Under the pieces are notes generated by a model that saw only the letters and a list, made by a program, of their open reading frames with translations, ran no database searches and was not told the origin of the DNA. This document shows, piece after piece, positions 45,082-55,365 of a DNA stretch of 64,000 nt. A program made the position numbers and the translations under genes. Location: assembly GCA_037046735.1 (NCBI GenBank), contig JBAOHC010000020.1, positions 62,001 through 126,000 on the forward strand. Reading direction: 5' to 3'. The stretch comes from JADKAV01 sp037046735 (GTDB taxonomy: Bacteria; Actinomycetota; Actinomycetes; S36-B12; UBA10799). Position 1 is the first letter of the stretch. The number at the start of each line of letters is the position of its first letter.

Positions 45082-46475
45082 CCGACGCCGTCTGCTCCAC
45101 ACGGCGCACCGACACGGACTTCTCGGCAGAGTTGTTCGCGGTGTTCTTCTCATACGAGGTCGTCGCCACAACGACCTTGTTCAGCGCCGCGCCGCGCTGG
45201 GTCATCTTCGACACGACGACGATGTCCTCAACAGCGCCAACCGGCAGGACGGCGTGGGTGTGTTCACACGTCACCTTCTGGCCCTGCGCCGAGCAAGTCC
45301 ATCCTTCGGCGGTGGCGGACTTGAACACCGCACCAGCCGGCAACGTGTCGGTGACCGTCACCTTCCCGGCATCCTCGATCGTGCCCACATTGGACACCTG
45401 CAACGTCCACGTCGCCTCGTCGTCGACGACCACCGGCGAACCCGCCGACTTCGACACCGCCAGATCCACCGGCGTCATCGGGATCGCAGCCGTCGCCGTC
45501 GCATCAGCCGGCGTCGGATCCTTACGTTGCTGGTCGCTACCGCCGTGATCCCGTAGTCGGCCTGCAACGCCGGGCTTCGGCGTCTTGACCGTGACAGGCA
45601 ACGGGATGAAGCCTGGTGTGAGCGCCGCCTGCGACGTCTGTGCCGCGTCGAGCGGCGTCCAGAGGCACTCGACCTTCTGGCCGGTCGGCGTGCAGGCCCA
45701 CGATCCGGGCCGGCAGACACCAACGTGACCCCATCGGGCAGGGCAAAACTGAGTCTCATGAAGTGCAAGGCCAGCGACGGACCCAGATCCTTGAGCGTGA
45801 ACGACACGTCGCGTCCTTGCCCGGTTCGGTGTGCGCCGCGTCCGTTGCCGTCAAGCGAAGATCCGCCAACGCCTTCACGTCCACCGACGTGCTCTTCTCC
45901 GTGTAGATGGGCGGGGTCGGACTCGGTTGCGGTGCCAGGTCCTGTGGTGCCCTCGGCGGAGTGAGACCGCAGAATTCCCTGGGTGTGGCACCCAAGACCG
46001 TCGCGATGCTGCAGAACGATTTGGTCGACGTGGGCACCCAGGGCTCGGCGAGGTACGTCGCCACAACAGTGAGCGAGGCTTTAGCGGGCAGACCCACGTC
46101 CGGCTCGTTTTCGGTGAGAGCCTGCGGTTGCGGCGCCTCTTTTCCGGTCATACAGACGAACTGATTCGGATCGGTGGGACTGAGCATGCACTCGGTGCTC
46201 GGCGTCAGTTCCTTGACCGAGACGTTCTGCAGAGTCAGCCCGCTGGCGGGAACACCCCCGATCGCCACAGGGATCGTGAAGTTGTTCGGATTGGTGACGA
46301 GCATCGTGAACTCGGTGCCCGTCGCGCCACCGGCGATGATCGGATTAGCTCCCGTGACCGTCACCGTCAGTTCCGGCGCGATGGCAGTGACCGCCTGCCC
46401 TGGCGATCCCAGCCCCACAAGCCCCACGGCAAGTGCCCCCGTTGCCAACGATCCCACGAGTCTGCGCACTCTCAT
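44822..46475 (-). pseudogene. exported DUF11-repeat surface protein 2 (about four frameshifts)
   Basis: The start at 46475 is well supported (GGGAGGG before the ATG; signal peptide MRVRRLVGSLATGALAVGLVG). The coding trace switches frame near 45808 (to SFTLKDLGPSLALHFMRL), 45712 (to SWACTPTGQKVECLW), 45562 (to LQADYGITAVATSNV) and 45525 (to KDPTPADATATA). It is then open through a DUF11 unit (DLAVSKSAGSPVVVDDEATW) and the shared C-terminal domain to the stop. The encoded text is conserved throughout, which argues for sequencing indels rather than decay. The last 260 nt are identical to those of paralogue 3. Confidence 0.75.
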
Positions 46476-46550
46476 GACAAATCCCTCCCCTTGTTCCGTA
46501 ACCCACCACCGATATCGGCACAAACCCGCCGAGCCTTGACCCACAACAAA

Positions 46551-46578
46551 TGGCGGCCCGGATTTCTCCGGACCGCCA
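46551..46578 (-). terminator. stem-loop after surface protein 3
   Basis: TGGCGG-C-CCGGA pairs with TCCGG-A-CCGCCA (one mismatch) over 46551-46578. It lies 16 nt past the stop at 46594. Confidence 0.55.
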
Positions 46579-46593
46579 CTTGAAGTGTTGCGA

Positions 46594-46853
46594 TTACGGT
46601 TTGACGATGTAGGTCTTGCGCTGCAGGAACGGCTTCAACCGGTCGTTGCCCTTCGCCGTCTGCACCACCGTCACCTTCATCTTCTGCGAGCCGAACACCC
46701 GCACCCGGACCACACCATCGGCCCGGCGCACCTTGCAGTAGCTGACCTCACCGGCCACCGCCGACTTCACCGGAGTACACCGCACCCGCGTCGTCAACTT
46801 CTGCCCCTCATCGGTCTTGCCGGACAGAATCCGCCGCGGCGACGGCGGCAACG
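46594..46853 (-). repeat. 260-bp sequence identical to 44822-45081
   Basis: Second copy of the identical 3' segment. Confidence 0.85.
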
Positions 46854-48246
46854 ACGCAGCCGTCTGCTCAAGGCGGCGCACGCGCACGCTGGCCGAGGCA
46901 CTGTTGTTCGCAGTGTTCTTCTCATACGACGAGGTGGCCACGGCCACATTGTTCGTGAAGGCCCCGCCGCTGGGCATCGTGGCGATCACCACCAACTCCT
47001 CGGTGGCACCCACCGGGAAGCCAGCATGAGTATGAGTGCAGGTGAGCTTCTGCCCCTCCGCCGCGCACGTCCAGCCATCACCGCTCGCCGACGTGAACAC
47101 CGCACCAGCCGGCAACGTGTCGGTGACCGTCACCTTCCCGGCATCCTCGATCGTGCCCACGTTGGACACCTTCACCGACCAGGTCGCCTCATCATCGACA
47201 AGCACCGGTGAGCCCACCGACTTCGTCACCGCCAGATCGACCGGCGTCACGTCAACGGTGCTCGTCGCGCTGGAATTGGCGGGTTTGCTGTCCGCGGTCT
47301 TCGAGACGACCGTGGCAGGCACGTCATAGTGGGCGACCAGACCCGGCTTGGCGGTCTTAACCGTCCAGACCAGGTCCGGAGCACTACTAGCCGGGCCGAG
47401 CAGAGGCAGGGGGAACGCAAGCGGACCTGCGGCGGCATCTGCCAGCAGAGTGAACGTGCACTCGACCACCTGGCCGTTGGGCACACACGTCCAGGGTGCG
47501 GCCGCCGAGACGAATGAGAGACCGGGCGGGAGGGTGCCGGTCAGCGTCAACGGCAGCGTCGCGCTCGACGGCCCGTCGTTCTTCACCTTCCAGGTGATCT
47601 TGGCGTCAGCGCCAGGATCCGTCTGCCCGGCGTTTGACCCGGTCAGCACGAGGTCGGCGTCGTTGATGACGTCAACGGGCGCGAGCGTCTCGGGATTCAA
47701 GATCTCTTCAGCCGCGGCCTGCGGTGCCTCAACCGGGATTTCGACATCGCAGTTGTACGACGACATCTGCCCCTCTGGGGTTAGTGCCCTGGGATTGAAG
47801 ACAGCGGCACAGTTGTTCAGGGTCCCAGGCCGTACTGGCGCGGGAGACGTGGCGGTGACCGTGTACGAGACGGAAGCCCCCGATGCGATGTTGACAGCAC
47901 CAGGCTGGGGTGCGGTGAAGATCATCGGCACCCTGCAGTAGAAGCTCACATCATCGATCTTGGTGCACTCGAAGTCGGGCGAAGACGTCGTGATGGTGTC
48001 AATCACGAGGCCCTCGTCGAGTCGGTCAACGACCCATCCGCCGGCCTCGTCCAGGCTGTTGTTCGTCACAACGACCGTGAACGTCGTCTTCTGGCCCGAC
48101 CCTGCAGTGATCGGGCTGGCACCGGTGCGTTCATTGGACAGCACCAGGCCACCACCACCATTCGCCTGCGCCGGGATGGCCACCCCCAGCCCCGCGACCA
48201 CCAAAGCGGCAGTGGTTACCCCCGCCGCGACTCTTCGCATTCTCAT
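46594..48246 (-). CDS. exported DUF11-repeat surface protein 3
   Basis: 550 aa, intact, from the ATG at 48246 after GGGAGG. Signal peptide MRMRRVAAGVTTAALVVAGLG, cleaved near AQANG. One irregular N-terminal beta domain (residues 30-180) and two DUF11-type units, the second reading VDLAVTKSVGSPVLVDDEATW to GAVFTSASGDGWTC. A C-terminal domain has two conserved cysteines (VRCTPVKSAVAGEVSYCKV), a basic surface (QKMKVTVVQTAKGNDRLKPF) and the end QRKTYIVKP. No sortase signal or TM. The domain at the extreme end is shared by all three paralogues and by nothing else in the window; a cell-envelope-binding or secretion-sorting role is inferred. Confidence 0.85.
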   Translation of the reverse strand: MRMRRVAAGVTTAALVVAGLGVAIPAQANGGGGLVLSNERTGASPITAGSGQKTTFTVVVTNNSLDEAGGWVVDRLDEGLVIDTITTSSPDFECTKIDDVSFYCRVPMIFTAPQPGAVNIASGASVSYTVTATSPAPVRPGTLNNCAAVFNPRALTPEGQMSSYNCDVEIPVEAPQAAAEEILNPETLAPVDVINDADLVLTGSNAGQTDPGADAKITWKVKNDGPSSATLPLTLTGTLPPGLSFVSAAAPWTCVPNGQVVECTFTLLADAAAGPLAFPLPLLGPASSAPDLVWTVKTAKPGLVAHYDVPATVVSKTADSKPANSSATSTVDVTPVDLAVTKSVGSPVLVDDEATWSVKVSNVGTIEDAGKVTVTDTLPAGAVFTSASGDGWTCAAEGQKLTCTHTHAGFPVGATEELVVIATMPSGGAFTNNVAVATSSYEKNTANNSASASVRVRRLEQTAASLPPSPRRILSGKTDEGQKLTTRVRCTPVKSAVAGEVSYCKVRRADGVVRVRVFGSQKMKVTVVQTAKGNDRLKPFLQRKTYIVKP

Positions 48247-48416
48247 CGAACCTCCCATTGTGTGTTGCAGCCCCGCGGACGAGCATCAGGCTAGCGCCGC
48301 AGATGGTACAGACGCGCGATCTGCACTAAATGACGGTCATTTCAGGCCGACCCCTCTACCGCCCGTGGCACAGCCACCCATTAGCGTGCAACTAGGTTCA
48401 CGAATGGGAGCGGATC

Positions 48417-49751
48417 ATGCAGCACATCCTCGACGCCATCATGAACGAGGCCCCGGCGGCCGAGTTCGCGTCCATTGAGATTCCTCAGTCCTACCGAGCG
48501 ATCACTGTTCACAAGGAAGACGTGGACATGTTCGCCGGACTGCCGACGCGCGAGAAGGATCCCCGGAAGTCGCTGCACCTCGATGACGTTCCGGTTCCCG
48601 AACTCGGCCCAGGCGAGGCGCTTGTGGCCGTGATGGCCTCGTCGATCAACTACAACACCGTCTGGACCTCGATCTTCGAGCCGGTGTCGACGTTCGGCTT
48701 CCTCGAGCGCTACGGCCGCTCACATCCGCTCGCCAAACGCCATGACCTGCCCTACCACATCATCGGCTCCGACCTGGCTGGTGTCGTACTGCGCACCGGG
48801 CCGGGGGTCAACGCGTGGGGCCCCGGCGACGAGGTGGTCGCCCACTGCCTGAGCGTGGAGTTGGAGAACCCCGCAGGCCACAACGACACGATGATGGACC
48901 CCGAGCAGCGGATCTGGGGCTTTGAGACCAACTTCGGCGGTCTGGCCGAAATCGCGCTGGTGAAGTCCAACCAGCTCATGCCCAAGCCTGCACACCTCAC
49001 ATGGGAAGAGGCCGCGGCGCCTGGGCTTGTGAACTCCACCGCCTACCGCCAGTTGGTCTCGCGCAACGGCGCTGGGATGAAGCAGGGCGATGTCGTGCTG
49101 ATCTGGGGGGCATCGGGTGGTCTGGGTTCCTACGCCACCCAGTACGCAGTCAACGGCGGCGCGATCCCCGTGTGTGTGGTGTCCTCCCCCGAGAAGGCCG
49201 ACATCTGCCGAGCCATGGGCGCGGAGTACATCATCGACCGCAACGCAGAGGGCTACCAGTTCTGGAAGGACGAGCACACCCAGAATCCGAAGGAATGGCA
49301 GCGCCTCGGCAAGAAGATCCGTGAGCTCACGGGCGGCGAGGACGTCGACATCGTCTACGAGCACCCTGGCCGCGAAACGTTCGGAGCCAGTGTCTACGTC
49401 ACGAAGAAGGGTGGCACCATCGCCACCTGCGCCTCGACCTCCGGCTACATGCACGAGTACGACAACCGCTACCTGTGGATGAACCTGAAGCGGATCATCG
49501 GCTCGCACTTCGCGAACTACAAGGAGTCGTATGAGGCCAACCGACTCATCGAGAAGGGCATGATCCACCCCACCCTGAGCAAGTCCTTCCCGCTTGAGCA
49601 GACCGGCCAGGCCGCCTATGAGGTTCACCGCAATGCTCATCAGGGCAAGGTCGGGGTTCTGTGCCTGGCGCCCGAGGAGGGTTTGGGTGTGCGTGACCCG
49701 GGCAAACGTGCGAAGTTCGAGAAAGAAATCAACCGCTTCCGGAACGCATGA
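48417..49751 (+). CDS. ccrA: crotonyl-CoA carboxylase/reductase
   Basis: 444 aa MDR-family enzyme that reductively carboxylates crotonyl-CoA to ethylmalonyl-CoA with NADPH and CO2. CO2-pocket residues described for Ccr are in place: Asn in SSINYNTVWTSIF, Phe-Glu in WGFETNFGG and His in IIGSHFANYKES. NADPH-binding IWGASGGLGSYATQYAVNGGA. ATG start with GGAG upstream. Length agrees with Ccr (about 430-450). It is followed, overlapping by 4 bp, by a PPOX-class protein. With IcmF, epimerase and thiolase it indicates an ethylmalonyl-CoA pathway or ethylmalonyl/butyryl-CoA supply. Confidence 0.93.
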   Translation: MQHILDAIMNEAPAAEFASIEIPQSYRAITVHKEDVDMFAGLPTREKDPRKSLHLDDVPVPELGPGEALVAVMASSINYNTVWTSIFEPVSTFGFLERYGRSHPLAKRHDLPYHIIGSDLAGVVLRTGPGVNAWGPGDEVVAHCLSVELENPAGHNDTMMDPEQRIWGFETNFGGLAEIALVKSNQLMPKPAHLTWEEAAAPGLVNSTAYRQLVSRNGAGMKQGDVVLIWGASGGLGSYATQYAVNGGAIPVCVVSSPEKADICRAMGAEYIIDRNAEGYQFWKDEHTQNPKEWQRLGKKIRELTGGEDVDIVYEHPGRETFGASVYVTKKGGTIATCASTSGYMHEYDNRYLWMNLKRIIGSHFANYKESYEANRLIEKGMIHPTLSKSFPLEQTGQAAYEVHRNAHQGKVGVLCLAPEEGLGVRDPGKRAKFEKEINRFRNA

Positions 49752-50140
49752 TGCTCAACGACAAGGCCAAGGCACTGCTCGACAAGCCGAAGCAGTTCGC
49801 CACCATCTCCACGATCGAACCCGACGGCCGACCCCAGAGCAGTGTGGTCTGGTACGTCCGCGATGGCGACGACGTGCTTGTCTCAACGGTCGCGGATCGG
49901 CGTAAGCACAAGAACATGGTGCGCGATCCGCGGGTGACGCTCCTGGTCTACGACGCCGAGAACCCTTATGAGTACGTCGAGATCCGCGGTCGGGTCCAGA
50001 TGACCACCGAGGGCGGCCGGGAACTGATCGACGACCTGGCGCGCGCCTACATGGGTGCGGACCGGTACACCATGGACGACGGCACGGACAACGTGCGCGT
50101 CGTCTGCCGGATCGTGGCTGAGAAAGTCGTCAGCCGCTAG
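49748..50140 (+). CDS. PPOX-class flavin/F420-dependent oxidoreductase
   Basis: 130 aa split-barrel protein: FATISTIEPDGRPQSSVVWYV, DGDDVLVSTVADRRKHKNMVRDPRVTLLVYD, YVEIRGRVQMT. This is the layout of actinobacterial pyridoxamine-5'-phosphate-oxidase-like proteins that bind F420 or FMN (the TIGR03618-like group). The start overlaps the ccrA stop (ATGA); an ATG three bases later is possible. Coupling with ccrA is notable but no functional link is known to me. Confidence 0.88.
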   Translation: MMLNDKAKALLDKPKQFATISTIEPDGRPQSSVVWYVRDGDDVLVSTVADRRKHKNMVRDPRVTLLVYDAENPYEYVEIRGRVQMTTEGGRELIDDLARAYMGADRYTMDDGTDNVRVVCRIVAEKVVSR

Positions 50141-50143
50141 GCG

Positions 50144-50554
50144 TCAGCGGGCAGCGAACCAGGCGGATGCCTTGGCATTCCACAGCAGGTACAGCACGAA
50201 GGCGGCGATGATCGTCAGCACGACCGCGCCCCACATGAAACTGCTGCCCCAGAGCATCACGATCGCAAAACCGCCGAGCACGAACCGGACCATCATCAGC
50301 AGGCTGATGAGCAGCCGCGCGAACTTGCTCCCGTTGCCCAGCGCCGACGCGAACAAGGCGATCACCAGGCCCAGGACGATCGAGATCCAGGCTGTCAGGG
50401 TCGCGGTGTCAGGGTTGACCCCAGCGTCAACGAGTGTCGCATCACTGGCGAACAACAGGATCACGCCGTCGATGATCGTCACGATCGCCACCAACCACGT
50501 GAGAATGACGACGAAGGAAACGCTGGCAGGCCGCTTGGGCAGTTCGGAAGTCAT
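50144..50554 (-). CDS. small four-TM membrane protein
   Basis: 136 aa with four hydrophobic helices: FVVILTWLVAIVTIIDGVILLF, the region WISIVLGLVIALFASAL, LLISLLMMVRFVLGGFAIVML and WGAVVLTIIAAFVLYLLW. An N-terminal polar tail MTSELPKRPAS and the DUF7144-like layout of actinobacterial integral membrane proteins are consistent with a real gene. It ends 3 bp from the PPOX stop (convergent). Function unknown. Confidence 0.75.
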   Translation of the reverse strand: MTSELPKRPASVSFVVILTWLVAIVTIIDGVILLFASDATLVDAGVNPDTATLTAWISIVLGLVIALFASALGNGSKFARLLISLLMMVRFVLGGFAIVMLWGSSFMWGAVVLTIIAAFVLYLLWNAKASAWFAAR

Positions 50555-50607
50555 GGCGCCGAATGTAGCGTGACGAGGGTCCGGATTGGATGGCGGCGCG
50601 CCAGGCG

Positions 50608-52347
<1,740 letters not shown>

Positions 52348-52353
52348 CCTTCC

Positions 52354-52359
52354 AGGGTA
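52354..52359 (-). promoter_or_regulatory. -10 box of ABC-F gene
   Basis: On the minus strand TACCCT lies 6 nt before the GTG at 52347. Confidence 0.45.
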
Positions 52360-52490
52360 CGCAGCACGCCGATCCCCTCCGGCGCGGGCTCGAGCGGTGA
52401 TGAATGTCGATGGCGGGTGACGGTTCTGGTTTGTCAGGGGCCCACTGGTCGCCCATCGCTCACAGATGCCCTGCTGCCCCCGCCGCACGA

Positions 52491-52537
52491 GGCAATGTGG
52501 GAAACAAGCCTCTAGGAGGTCGATACCCCACATTGCC
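52491..52537 (-). terminator. 11-bp stem after alpha/beta hydrolase gene
   Basis: GGCAATGTGGG (52491-52501) and CCCACATTGCC (52527-52537) are perfectly complementary. The 25-nt loop contains a second small CCTC/GAGG stem. It lies 60 nt downstream of the hydrolase stop on the minus strand. Confidence 0.5.
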
Positions 52538-52596
52538 ACCCGCCACGCATGGCCAGAACGCGTCTAGGTCGCCTCAGCCGGCAACCGAGCGGAGCC

Positions 52597-53331
52597 TCAC
52601 GGAAGCCAGTCGCGCAGGATCTCCAGCAGCACATCGTTGGCCGCCGCCGGGTCCTCAATCACGCTCAAGTGCCCGGCACCCGGGATCTCACGGCCCACAG
52701 CTTGCGGCATGGCATCAAGCATGATCTGCTGCTCCGCCCGCGGGGAGAGCGTGTCCTCGCTGCCCCAGACCACAGCCGCGAGACCGTCATAACTGCGCAG
52801 CACAGGCACCGAGTCCAGGCGGTCGGCCATCGTTCGCTGGGCATTCGCCACGGCTGCCGGCGACGCGTCGTCGATCATCTGCCGCACGGCACCCACGACC
52901 TCCGGCCGACTCTCGCGCGTGGTGGCCCCCAACAGGTTGGGCAGAAGTTCGTCGGCGAGTCCGGCCGTATCCGGCGCGGCGTCCATACGCTGGGCCATCT
53001 TGAAGCGAACCCGGCGGGCTTCCGGGGCGTCGGCCGTGGCCTTCGTGTCCACGAAGATCGCCCCGGCGACCTTGTCCGGAGCCTTGCGCAGAACCTCCAT
53101 CAGCAGGTAGCCCCCCATGGACACCCCTACGAAGACGGCAGGCTTGTTCAGCCGCGTCAGGACGGGAGTCACCATCTGCAGCAGTGACGGCGAGCCCGGC
53201 AGCGCGGAGTCACCAAAGCCACCCACATCGGGGGCGAAAACGGTGTAGCCCACGCCCCGCAGGTACTCGATCTGACCGTCCCAGAGGTGATGATTCACCG
53301 GAAAGGCGTGCAGCAGAACCACGGCGGTCAT
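52597..53331 (-). CDS. alpha/beta-fold hydrolase
   Basis: 244 aa from the ATG at 53331. MTAVVLLHAFPVNHHLWDGQ has the HG-type oxyanion strand (LLHAFP), APDVGGFGDS, nucleophile elbow GVSMGGYLL and His in GAGHLSVIEDP. The overall plan is that of 3-oxoadipate enol-lactonase/BPHL-like hydrolases. Substrate unknown. Upstream in the same direction is the DUF-type membrane protein, 28 bp away. Confidence 0.87.
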   Translation of the reverse strand: MTAVVLLHAFPVNHHLWDGQIEYLRGVGYTVFAPDVGGFGDSALPGSPSLLQMVTPVLTRLNKPAVFVGVSMGGYLLMEVLRKAPDKVAGAIFVDTKATADAPEARRVRFKMAQRMDAAPDTAGLADELLPNLLGATTRESRPEVVGAVRQMIDDASPAAVANAQRTMADRLDSVPVLRSYDGLAAVVWGSEDTLSPRAEQQIMLDAMPQAVGREIPGAGHLSVIEDPAAANDVLLEILRDWLP

Positions 53332-53359
53332 CGGCCGGACCCCCGATGCGTCAACCGGG

Positions 53360-53788
53360 TCACGAAGTGGGGGGCGTCTCGGGGCCGCCGCTCGGCGTCG
53401 GTGCAGCGTCGACGACCTCATCGGTGGTCGACGGCGCCTCTTCGGTGGCCTTGGTCACGGTCTTCTTGAGATCAGCCACCGGTGCCACGTCGGTGTCGGG
53501 CTGCTCCATGACCTGCCACTCCTCGGCCGCCTTGCGCCGCTTCTTCAGCACGATCACCAGGCCCACGGCGACACCAGCAACCGCCAGACCGATGGCGATC
53601 TTGGGCAGTAGGTGCCGATTCTCCTCGATCTTCTGCTCGGCAACCTCCAGCGCGCGATCAGCCTGTGCCAACACTTTCTCCGTATCCAGGACCGTGGTGT
53701 CGGCGACCTTGATCACGCCGTCCCACTTGTCCAAGCGGTTTTCCCAGTGCTCGATGTGGTCGCGAACGTTGTCGATATCGATAGTCAT
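53360..53788 (-). CDS. hypothetical coiled-coil membrane protein
   Basis: 142 aa from the ATG at 53788 (MTIDIDNVRDHIEHWENRL). A helical, charged N-terminal ~75 residues (EKVLAQADRALEVAEQKIEEN) precede one TM (IAIGLAVAGVAVGLVIVL, about 66-85), an RRK stop-transfer and an acidic Pro/Thr-rich tail. DUF3618-like in design but not confidently assigned. Real coding character; function unknown. Confidence 0.65.
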   Translation of the reverse strand: MTIDIDNVRDHIEHWENRLDKWDGVIKVADTTVLDTEKVLAQADRALEVAEQKIEENRHLLPKIAIGLAVAGVAVGLVIVLKKRRKAAEEWQVMEQPDTDVAPVADLKKTVTKATEEAPSTTDEVVDAAPTPSGGPETPPTS

Positions 53789-53833
53789 GACTCCAGCCTT
53801 TCTGATCGGGACATGATTCGGCAAGTCACCCAC

Positions 53834-54592
53834 CTACGGCATCGCCGAAAGTCCCCCGTCGAGGATCAACTCCTGCCCCGTCATGAAGCTCGAGGCGTCG
53901 GAGGCAAGGAACACCGCACCCGCGGCGATCTCGGGCACCTGCCCCCAACGCTGCATCGGCACTCGGGCCAGCACCCCCGCGCCATTGTCGGGAGCGGCAC
54001 GCAGGAACTCGGTGAGATCGGTCTCGATCCAGCCCGGAAGCAATGTGTTGACCCGCACTCCGGCCCACGCCCACTCCACGGCGACCGAGCGGGTCAGGCT
54101 CATGATCGCCGCCTTGGCCGCACCGTAGTGGCTCATCAGGGGCGCACCCCGCATCCCTGCCACGCTGGCCACGTTGATGACAGATCCCGACTTCTGCTCC
54201 AGCAGCGTCGGACCCACCGCCTGCAGCATGTGCACCGTGGAGTCGACGTTGAGCTTCTGGGTCTTCTCCCACCCGGAGAAGCGCATGCCCACAACGGGGC
54301 TGGAGAACGAGTTGCCGCCGGCGTTGTTGACCACGATGTCCAAGCCCCCGAGTTCCCTGATCGCGGACTGAGCGGCGGCGTGCACGGCGGCCGGGTCGAG
54401 CACGTCGGCGACGGTGACGACCGCCATGCGCCCAAGACCCTCGATCTCCTGGGCGACCTCGGTGAGCATCTCCTCGTTGCGGGCAAGTAGTGCTACGTCG
54501 GCCCCCTGCCGTGCGTATTCCACGGCGATCGCCCGCCCAATACCCCGGGAGGCGCCGGTGACGATGGCCCTCTTGCCTGACAACTGACTCAT
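53834..54592 (-). CDS. SDR family oxidoreductase
   Basis: 252 aa. Classical short-chain dehydrogenase: TGASRGIGRAIAVEY (TGxxxGxG), NNAGG, catalytic Ser (SVINVASVAG), Tyr and Lys in YGAAK, and VNTLLPGWIETDLTEF. C-terminal LASDASSFMTGQELILDGG. Resembles 3-oxoacyl-reductase/gluconate-type SDRs; substrate unknown. The ATG overlaps the stop of the upstream hydrolase (ATGA), so it is translationally coupled. Confidence 0.9.
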   Translation of the reverse strand: MSQLSGKRAIVTGASRGIGRAIAVEYARQGADVALLARNEEMLTEVAQEIEGLGRMAVVTVADVLDPAAVHAAAQSAIRELGGLDIVVNNAGGNSFSSPVVGMRFSGWEKTQKLNVDSTVHMLQAVGPTLLEQKSGSVINVASVAGMRGAPLMSHYGAAKAAIMSLTRSVAVEWAWAGVRVNTLLPGWIETDLTEFLRAAPDNGAGVLARVPMQRWGQVPEIAAGAVFLASDASSFMTGQELILDGGLSAMP

Positions 54593-55317
54593 AGGTCGCT
54601 CCACTTCTCCATTGGCCCGTCCCACTCGGTCGGCAGGACGGTTACTTCACCGGTGACTGTTGTGACGATCTGGTTGAGTACCGTGCTGGCCGCCCGCTCC
54701 CCCACCCAGAGGTGCTTGGCGGCCTGCACGGGTATGAACTGCACCTGCGGGGCGCGCGCGAAATGAGGTCGCGCTGCCAACGGCGGCAGGTAGTCGTCGT
54801 CCTCTGGGACCATGACCACCAACGCCCGGCCGTCGCGGCCCCAGCGATCGATGTCGGCGTCCGTGGCGTACCGCAGCGGCGGGCTGAGCAGGATCGCCCC
54901 GCGCACTGCGGGAAGCAATCCGTGGCGCAGCACCACATCCGTGCCGAAACTCCAGCCCACCAGCCAGATGTTGGGCAGGTCCGCGACGAATTCAACCGCA
55001 GCCTGCAGATCCAATCCCTCGGCGGTACTCGCGTCGAACTGTCCCTCAGAGGTACCCGCAGCGCTTGACGTCCCACGGGTGTTGAAACGCAGGACAGCAA
55101 TATCGGCCAAGGCCGGCAGTCGCCAGGCCGCCTTCCGGTAGATATGCGAGTCCATCATGCCGCCATGCGTGGGCAGCGGGTGGACGGTGACGAGGGTGGC
55201 CACCGGGTCAGCCAATGGCAGCGCCAGTTCACCGACAAGTCGCAGGCCGTCGGCCGTCGTGAGTGTGACCGGGTCGCGGCGGGCGGGCAGCACCGCGTTC
55301 GCACCGATCCGATCCAC
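54589..55317 (-). CDS. alpha/beta hydrolase (dienelactone-hydrolase-like)
   Basis: 242 aa. LVTVHPLPTHGGMMDS, nucleophile elbow VGWSFGTDVVLRHG, and a late LWVGERAAST. The LRFNTRGTSSAAGTSEGQFD stretch matches the cluster of small serine hydrolases with HPxPxxGG motifs. GTG start with TAGGCT at 55324-55329 six nt upstream. Coupled to the SDR downstream, suggesting two steps on one substrate (inference). Confidence 0.82.
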   Translation of the reverse strand: MDRIGANAVLPARRDPVTLTTADGLRLVGELALPLADPVATLVTVHPLPTHGGMMDSHIYRKAAWRLPALADIAVLRFNTRGTSSAAGTSEGQFDASTAEGLDLQAAVEFVADLPNIWLVGWSFGTDVVLRHGLLPAVRGAILLSPPLRYATDADIDRWGRDGRALVVMVPEDDDYLPPLAARPHFARAPQVQFIPVQAAKHLWVGERAASTVLNQIVTTVTGEVTVLPTEWDGPMEKWSDL

Positions 55318-55323
55318 CCAAGC

Positions 55324-55329
55324 AGCCTA
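55324..55329 (-). promoter_or_regulatory. -10 box of hydrolase-SDR operon
   Basis: On the minus strand TAGGCT lies 6 nt before the GTG at 55317. Confidence 0.45.
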
Positions 55330-55365
55330 TGCGGTGACTGGCGCCGCGGTGAACCCCGCCGGGGC

